Positions 57,454-64,000 of a stretch of 64,000 nucleotides of DNA are shown here, piece after piece. The notes under the pieces are model-generated. The model was not told the DNA's origin and did not search any database. It saw only the letters and a program-made list of their open reading frames with translations. The position numbers and the translations under genes are program-made. How positions within the stretch are numbered: the first letter of the stretch is position 1; the number at the start of each line of letters is the position of its first letter. The stretch comes from Lysobacterales bacterium (lineage in GTDB: Bacteria; Pseudomonadota; Gammaproteobacteria; Xanthomonadales; Xanthomonadaceae): assembly GCA_014946745.1 (NCBI GenBank), contig JADCRD010000001.1, positions 1,240,001 to 1,304,000 on the forward strand. Direction: 5' to 3'.

Positions 57454-59841
57454 ATGCGCAGCACACCCTCTCTCTTCTGGATCGCGACCCTGCTGCTGTC
57501 GCTGGTCGCTCTCCCCGTGCAGGCAGCCAGCTACAGCCTGCGCCAGACACTGGTAGCCGAGGCTTCAGGCGAAGGCGCCCCGGCCCGCGGCTTCGGCAGC
57601 CAAGTGGCGGTCGACGGCGACCTCGCCGTGGTCTCCGACCTCACGGCGGTCCTCAGCCTGCGTCGCGCAATGGTGCGGACCTACGTGCGCAGCGCGGGTG
57701 TCTGGACCGAGCAGGCGCAGGTGCTGAGCTTCGATACGGGCGCGCCGCAAAACCTGGTCAAGCTGGCGCTGGGCGGCGGCACCCTGGCCCTGCTGTATCG
57801 CCCCAGCAGCGGCGGCACCCAGCAACGCATCTACCGCTGGCAGTCCGGCCAGTGGCAGTCCGAGTTCTCAGCCGGCAGCAGCGACCTGTTCGAGAGCGTG
57901 GCTACCGACGGCTTCATCGCCGTGTTCGGCCACCCGGCCACCAGCGTCAGCAACCCCAACTTCAGCTCGGGCTTCCTGCGTGTGCTGCGTCGCGACCAAG
58001 CCGGCGCGTGGAACTCGACCCAGGTGACGCCCAACGGCAGTCAGGCGCTGCAGCGCTTCGGCCACTCGGTCGCGATTGCTGCCGGCGCGATCGCGGTCGG
58101 CTCGCCCGGGTTCGATGTGACCCATAGCGGCAACGGCCAGCTGTTCACCGATGCCGGCGCCGCCTACGTGTTCGAGCTCACCGGCGACACCTGGAACCAG
58201 GCCGCGCGGCTGCTCGAACCCGACGCCGAGCTCGCCAACAGCATCGGTTTCGGCCACGCCGTAGCCATCAGCGGTGCGAATCCTGCGACGCCCGACCGCT
58301 TGCTGGTGTCCTCGCAGCGCAACCGCAACAGCGCCGGCGCGCATGTGCGCAGCTACACCCGCAGCAGCGGCGTCTGGACGCCGCGCCAGCTGTTCAGTTC
58401 GAACACGGACGACTGCTTCGGCTGCAGCCTCTCGCTCGACGGCAACTGGGCCGTGCTGGGCGCGCCGGACAGCGATGTCACCGACAACTTTGCCGGCAAG
58501 GCGGTGGTGATGCAGTTCGCGAACAATTTCCAGAGCGTGCTCTCGACCACCGAGCGCTTCGACGCCGCTGGCGCTCGCAACGACGCCATGGGCAGCAGCG
58601 TGTCGATCGACCGCAGCGGCCCCACCCTGTTCGTCGGCGCGCCCGGCTCCGAGGTCTATGGCAACCCCAGCGAGGGTGTGGTCATGGTCGGCCGCGGCGG
58701 CGAGTTCGGTGATCCGGTGCCGCGCACGGTGCGCAGGCTGGATCTTGGCCAGGGTCTGACCAATGCCATCTACGGCTACGCCCTCGACAGCGATGGCGAC
58801 ACCCTGGTAATCGGCGCGCCCGAAGAGGATGTGGGCCTGCAGCAGGGCCGCGGCGCGGCCTATGTCCTGCGCCGCGACAGCGCCGGCAACTATGTGCAGC
58901 CGCAGCGTCTGCTGGCGCCGGATGGCGCGGTCGGCGATCAGTACGGCTCAGCCATCGCTCTGCGGGGGGATGTGCTGCTGGTGGGCGCGCCCAACCGCAC
59001 GGTGGCGGGCGTCAACGAAGCCGGCACGGTCTATGCGTTTCGTCGCAGCGCAGGTGTCTGGACGCTGGAAGCGCAGCTGATCGCCACCTTTCCTGCGGCC
59101 AGCGGTGGCTTCGGCGCGGGGCTGGCATTCGACGGCAGAACCGCGATCGTCTGCGGACGCTTCACCACCGAATCCTGGGTGCTGCAGCGCGCTGCCGACG
59201 GCAGCTGGACGCAGACGCAGGTGCTGCCTGGCCGTTGCAATACGCCGCAGCTTGCTGGCGACCTGCTGGTGCTCAACGACCACTCCGCCGACGCGCCGGC
59301 GACGGACTCCGGCCAGGTCAGCACCTATGTGCGCAGCGGCGGGGTCTGGACCTGGCAGAGTGCGCTGGTCGGCAATGTGGCCGAGCAACGCTTCGGCTGG
59401 AGGATCGCCCTGGCTGGCGATCTGCTTGCGGTGTCATCTGTGGGCGGCGCGGCGCGACCGCTGCAGGTCTATCGTCGCAGCGGCAGCAGCTGGTTGCCGG
59501 AGGCCTCGCTGCTGCCCGCCGACATCAATTCCCAAACCGGTTGCAACTCGCCCGCGCTGAGCGTCGATCGTATCGTTCTGGGCTGCGAGGACCTGCCGGG
59601 GCCGGACGGGCCGGGCGCCACCTATGTGTTCGAGCGGGTCGGCGGCAGCTGGACCCAGACCCAGAAGCTGACCCACCTCAACCCGCGCGCGAACGAAGGC
59701 TTCGGCGGCAGCGTTCACTTCCATGCTGACGGCACCCTGTTCATCGCCGCGGTGCGCAGGGCAGTGGACTTCTTTGCCCAGGGCTCGGTGTACCGCTATG
59801 CCGAGCCGGCCCTGCTGAGCGATGGATTCGAGGGTGACTGA
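57454..59841 (+). CDS. Exported FG-GAP-type beta-propeller protein, paralog
   Basis: 795 residues from the ATG at 57454; a longer frame from 57304 has no coding character before it. Signal peptide about 1-24 (ending VQAA). Blade repeats as in the previous gene: GAPEEDVGLQQGRGAAYVLR, GAPNRTVAGVNEAGTVYAFR, and similar ASGEGAPARGFGSQVAVDGD at the start. It ends LLSDGFEGD. The 253-base gap before it holds no clear gene. Function unknown; together with its neighbour it looks like a tandem duplication. Confidence 0.82.
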   Translation: MRSTPSLFWIATLLLSLVALPVQAASYSLRQTLVAEASGEGAPARGFGSQVAVDGDLAVVSDLTAVLSLRRAMVRTYVRSAGVWTEQAQVLSFDTGAPQNLVKLALGGGTLALLYRPSSGGTQQRIYRWQSGQWQSEFSAGSSDLFESVATDGFIAVFGHPATSVSNPNFSSGFLRVLRRDQAGAWNSTQVTPNGSQALQRFGHSVAIAAGAIAVGSPGFDVTHSGNGQLFTDAGAAYVFELTGDTWNQAARLLEPDAELANSIGFGHAVAISGANPATPDRLLVSSQRNRNSAGAHVRSYTRSSGVWTPRQLFSSNTDDCFGCSLSLDGNWAVLGAPDSDVTDNFAGKAVVMQFANNFQSVLSTTERFDAAGARNDAMGSSVSIDRSGPTLFVGAPGSEVYGNPSEGVVMVGRGGEFGDPVPRTVRRLDLGQGLTNAIYGYALDSDGDTLVIGAPEEDVGLQQGRGAAYVLRRDSAGNYVQPQRLLAPDGAVGDQYGSAIALRGDVLLVGAPNRTVAGVNEAGTVYAFRRSAGVWTLEAQLIATFPAASGGFGAGLAFDGRTAIVCGRFTTESWVLQRAADGSWTQTQVLPGRCNTPQLAGDLLVLNDHSADAPATDSGQVSTYVRSGGVWTWQSALVGNVAEQRFGWRIALAGDLLAVSSVGGAARPLQVYRRSGSSWLPEASLLPADINSQTGCNSPALSVDRIVLGCEDLPGPDGPGATYVFERVGGSWTQTQKLTHLNPRANEGFGGSVHFHADGTLFIAAVRRAVDFFAQGSVYRYAEPALLSDGFEGD

Positions 59842-60153
59842 TCACCTGCCGCCGCCGCATGTTCACCGCCGGCCGGGTTGCGGTCCCGGGAGCATCGCCG
59901 CGCTCGATCCGCGCGGCATTCGGCAGGTCTTCCTGGTTCCGTCCGCTGCGCTTTCCGCCGATCGATTCGAGCCGCCCCGTCGCCACGCCTCGCCGCCGAT
60001 CCGAACCCCGCAGCACGGAGGCCTTGCCATGCGCAGCCTGCTGACGATCCTGCCGTTGCTGACTGCGCGCCGCGTCGCGGACGCTGACTCAAGACGCGAG
60101 GACTTTGCAGCATCGTCGCTGCAGCCCTGAGCCTTGGGGACCGTGCCGCGGGC
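59842..60153. other. Junction region with a short ORF
   Basis: 312 bases between the second FG-GAP gene and the DUF58 stop. It contains a GGAGG and ATG at 60029 (separate entry). Otherwise no gene, terminator or repeat recognised. Confidence 0.5.
60029..60130 (+). pseudogene. Possible remnant of a further exported-protein gene
   Basis: A 33-codon frame preceded by GGAGG at 60017-60021. It starts like a signal peptide (MRSLLTILPLLTARRVADAD) and stops at 60128-60130, 24 bases from the DUF58 stop. It could be the first codons of a fourth exported-protein gene cut at the block's right boundary. Short length makes this weak. Confidence 0.35.
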
Positions 60154-61451
60154 CTACAGCCGCCCGGCCCGCTTCATCGACAGGTAGTGGTCGACCAGCG
60201 CGCCGGGCAGCTGGGTGGCGGTGACGTCGAGGACGGTGGCGCCTTGGGCGCGCAAGGCGGTGTGGACGCGCTGGCGCTGGTCGAGGTACTGGGCGGCGGC
60301 GCTGGCTTCGAGCGCGGTGTCGACGCGCTGCGGCGGCTGTTCCAGCAGCTCATCCAGCATGGCCTCGCGCAGGCTGGCGACGCAGACCAGGTGGCGACGC
60401 TGCAGCTGGCGCACGCCGGCCAGCAGGTCTTCGATGTCTTCGTCGCGGGCATTGGTGACGATCAGCACCAGGGCGCGGCGCGGCTGGCGTGCGCCGAGCT
60501 GCATGGCGGCTTCGATGTAGTCCGTGGCGACAGGCTGCGGCTGCAGGTCGTAGACGGTGTCGAGCAGGCGGTCGATCGCGCCCAGGCCCCGCGCCGGCGG
60601 CATCCAGCGCGTGTCGCCGCCGCTGGCCATCAGGCCCACCGAGTCGCCCTGGCGCAGGGCGATGAAAGCGACCAGCAGGCTGGCGTTCAAGGCGTGATCG
60701 AAGTGGCTGAGGCTGCCGTCGTGCGCGAGCATGCGGCGGCCGGTGTCGACCAGCAGCACCACCTGCTGGTTGCGCTCGTCCTGGTAGTCGCGCGAGATCA
60801 GCTTCTGCGCGCGGCGGGTGGCCTTCCAGTCGATCTGGCGCAGGCTGTCGCCGGTGCGGTACTCACGCAGCTGATGGAACTCGGTGCCTTCGCCGCGACG
60901 GCGGTGCTGGTGCGCGCCGATGACGCGGCTGGCGCGGTCGGTGCCCACCAGGGCGAGATGGCTGACGCGGGCGAAGTCCGGGTAGACGCGAACTGCGCTG
61001 CGCAGCGGGCGCGTGACCAGGCGTGTCCACAGCCGCCAGGGCGCGTGCAGGCGCAGGGCGCAGCCGTCGAAATGGGCGGCGCCGCGCTGCTGGGGATGAA
61101 GCGTGTAGCTCAGCACGCTGCGTCCCTGCTCGGGCAGGGCGAGGCGCTGCGGCAGATCCTGCACCGGCCACTGCGCGGGGTGCAGGTCGAAGATCTCCAG
61201 ACGTTGGCCGGACAGCCCACCGCCCAGTGCGAGTTCGACCTTCAAGGGATGTCCTACTGCGACCACGCGCGGCAGGCGGCGCTCCACGTCGGGCACCGGC
61301 AGCAGACGCAGGCGCGCGAGATCGATGGCGGCCAGCGCCAACAGCGCGACGCTGGCGCCCAGCAGCGGGCCGGGGCCGATCAGGCCGAACGCGAAGCCCG
61401 CGCCCGGCAGGGCGAGCAAGGCCAGCGCCAGCACCAGCAGGCGGGTGGGCC

Positions 61452-61455
<4 letters not shown>
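60154..61455 (-). CDS. DUF58 domain protein
   Basis: 433 residues from a GTG at 61455, which overlaps the MoxR stop (GTGA). Two N-terminal helices (about 5-48), then a beta-rich region and the DUF58 core EGTEFHQLREYRTGDSLRQI (with DWKATRR). A von Willebrand-like segment follows (QQVVLLVDTGRRM). Known partner of MoxR ATPases in the DUF58-MoxR-DUF4350-DUF4129 cluster, probably in folding or activation of an envelope complex. Its 3' end is duplicated at 51781-52104. Confidence 0.93.
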
Positions 61456-62449
<994 letters not shown>

Positions 62450-62453
<4 letters not shown>

Positions 62454-63652
62454 GGGCGAGTGCTCAGTCGATGAAGGGTGCGCACCGCCTCGGCCAGTGC
62501 GGCCGGGCGGTCGATGCCGAGGCCGAACAGGGCCTGTTCGACGGCAGGGATGGAAAGCCCGTGGCGCGTGGCCAGGGTCTGGGCGAGATCGCGGGCGGGC
62601 AGTGCGGCGATCTCGGGTGAAGCCAGCGCCAGCCGCTGCAGGACGCGCTGGCGCAAGGGCTTGAGCAGCGCCGCGCCGTGACGTCGGCGCAGGGCCAGCT
62701 CGGCGGCGGCACGCAGGTGCTCGCGCAGGGCCCGACGGGGCTGGGCGACTTCCGGCTGCAGCGGCCCGAAGCGCTGGCTGCGCAGCCACAGCCACATGAG
62801 CAGGGCGAGCAGCAACGGCAGCAGGATCGGCCAGCCGTGGCGGACGATCAGCACGTGCAGCGGCGGCAGGTCGGCCGAGTAGATCAGCAGCACTTCCGGT
62901 TCGGCCTCAAGCGCCGGCGCCAGCACCTGCCAGGCCAGGGCGGCATGGCTGTGCGAGCGCAGTGCGCGGGTCTTCAGAAAGTCCAGATCACTGGCGAACA
63001 CCACGCGGCCGGCGCCATGCGGCAGGCCTGCCAGCAGCCAGCCGTCCTGGGCATTGCCCCAGCTCCAGTCGAACGTAGCGTCGTCGAAGTCCTCGCCCGG
63101 CAGCAGGCGCAGCGAGGCGCACCACTGCGTGTCGAGGCCGCGCACGGCGTCGAGGTCGAACAGGTCGTCGAGCGTGGGCAGCTCGGGCGCACCGCCGCGG
63201 GCGCGTTTGGCGGCCTTCAGCGCAGCCGGCGGTGGCGTATAGCCCCACTCGATGCAGGTGTAGCCCGGCACGGTGAACAGATCAAAGAAGTCCAGCAGCG
63301 GGGCCGAGTCCTCCTCACCGGGCGGCAGCGCCACGACCAGCTCGCCGCCACCGTGGACCCAGGCGAGCACCTGTTCGCTCGCGCTCCACGACAGCCCGCG
63401 CAAATCGCCGCTCATCACCACCAGCCCCGGCGGCTTGGGCAGCGCATCGGCGCGGAACACCGCCTGCGTGTTGACGGTGAGCCCGCGCGCGCGCAGCACC
63501 TGCTGCAGCCCGTACAGGGGGTTGATGCGCGCCTCGCCGCTCAGCGGCAGTGCGCGGGTGACTTCCTTCAGCTCGAAGGTGCGCCACCACCACACGCCCA
63601 AGGCGGCCAGCACCAGCAGCAGCGCGGCGACGATAAGGTTGCTGCGGCTCAT
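62450..63652 (-). CDS. DUF4350 domain membrane protein
   Basis: 400 residues. N-terminal helix (about 6-24, VAALLLVLAALGVWWW) and a second helix near residue 280 (WPILLPLLLALLMWLWLRS). The periplasmic domain between contains SGEARINPLYGLQQVLRARG and a glutamine amidotransferase-like PPGLVVMSGDLRGL region, as in DUF4350 proteins. Cytoplasmic tail about 295-400. Function unknown, part of the MoxR cluster. Its ATG overlaps the upstream gene's stop (ATGA at 63649-63652). Confidence 0.88.
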
Positions 63653-64000
63653 GCGCGCGCGCCTTCGGCCCGATCGGCCTCACTGCGTCGCCAGGCGTCC
63701 ACCAGCTCCACGAACTCCGTCTCGCTGGGCAAGCGGTTGGCATAGGCCGCCGACTGCCAGCGCTGCACGATCCGCGGGAACACCGCGCCAAAGCCCTGCG
63801 CGCCGAGGCGCCGTGCGCGCCGCAGGCAGTCGGCCTCGGTGCTGCCGGGCGGCAATGGCTCGCCGGTGGCTTCGACGACGCGCTCGACGCCGCCGGCGTA
63901 CAGCAGCGCCAGGGCGGCGCGGCGCTGGCCCTGCGCCCACAGCGCCTGGGCGGCTTCGAGCAGGTTTTCGGGCAGGGGCTCGGGCGCCTGGGCGGCGTCT
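63649..64000 (-). CDS. DUF4129-type protein, C-terminal part
   Basis: The reverse frame is open to the right edge, so the N-terminus is outside the window. The visible 116 residues include LLEAAQALWAQGQRRAALAL (with LYAGG) and STEADCLRRARRL. That matches the cytoplasmic C-terminal region of DUF4129 proteins in MoxR clusters. First gene in the visible part of the four-gene cluster. Confidence 0.7.
   Translation of the reverse strand, partial: DAAQAPEPLPENLLEAAQALWAQGQRRAALALLYAGGVERVVEATGEPLPPGSTEADCLRRARRLGAQGFGAVFPRIVQRWQSAAYANRLPSETEFVELVDAWRRSEADRAEGARA

Overview
The window is a high-GC (roughly two-thirds G+C), densely coding chromosomal segment. I infer a gammaproteobacterium of the Xanthomonadales/Lysobacterales. 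The grounds are the gene content (TonB-dependent receptors, exported FG-GAP proteins, OprP- and OmpW-like porins, an rnc-era-recO order) and the codon bias. This is inference from sequence alone. No rRNA, tRNA, CRISPR array or intact mobile element was found.

Layout. 0-5.7 kb: end of a probable rnc, then era, recO, a REC-HPt response regulator (reverse), a YdbH/AsmA-like protein and an SDR oxidoreductase. 5.8-12.3 kb: exported Fe/Mn superoxide dismutase, a TonB receptor, a serine beta-lactamase-family hydrolase and fadD. 12.5-16.6 kb: small lipoprotein, serS with an unusual foreign-looking insertion, a small gene broken by an in-frame TGA, and a divergent ornithine cyclodeaminase / Lrp pair. 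16.6-25.7 kb: REP-like palindromes, a C-terminal fragment of an RND transporter, EamA and LysR genes (divergent), an exported unknown, then the intact RND transporter and its fusion protein; the fragment matches the intact gene over 723 ungapped bases. 26-31.7 kb: reverse-strand operon of TonB siderophore-type receptor, ABC ATPase and two ABC-2/DUF3526-like permeases. 32-43.5 kb: aldehyde dehydrogenase, rhomboid protease, LpxL-like acyltransferase, a membrane/repeat protein, an apolipoprotein N-acyltransferase with a ~300-residue extra C-terminus, an SGNH hydrolase and an OmpW-like porin. 43.7-48.8 kb: OprP-like porin with an OmpR-type two-component system, a small exported protein and a GNAT enzyme.

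48.85-51.7 kb is an accessory patch of visibly lower GC. It holds a small unknown, IS110/IS481 remnants, a lipoprotein between short direct repeats, a membrane gene with an in-frame TGA, and an M50-like protein without its catalytic motif. 51.8-60.1 kb is a block of three large exported proteins (one beta-helix, two FG-GAP-like) that share a C-terminal [FL]-S-[DN]-G-F-E ending. The block is bounded on the left by a degenerate copy of the 3' end of the DUF58 gene and on the right by that intact gene. 60.15-64 kb is the DUF58-MoxR-DUF4350-DUF4129 operon, read leftward and cut by the right edge.

The main things to follow up are the shared C-terminal tag on the exported proteins of the DUF58-bounded block, the two loci organised as intact gene / cargo / copy of the gene's 3' part, the inserted segment in seryl-tRNA synthetase, and the receptor-plus-exporter operon.
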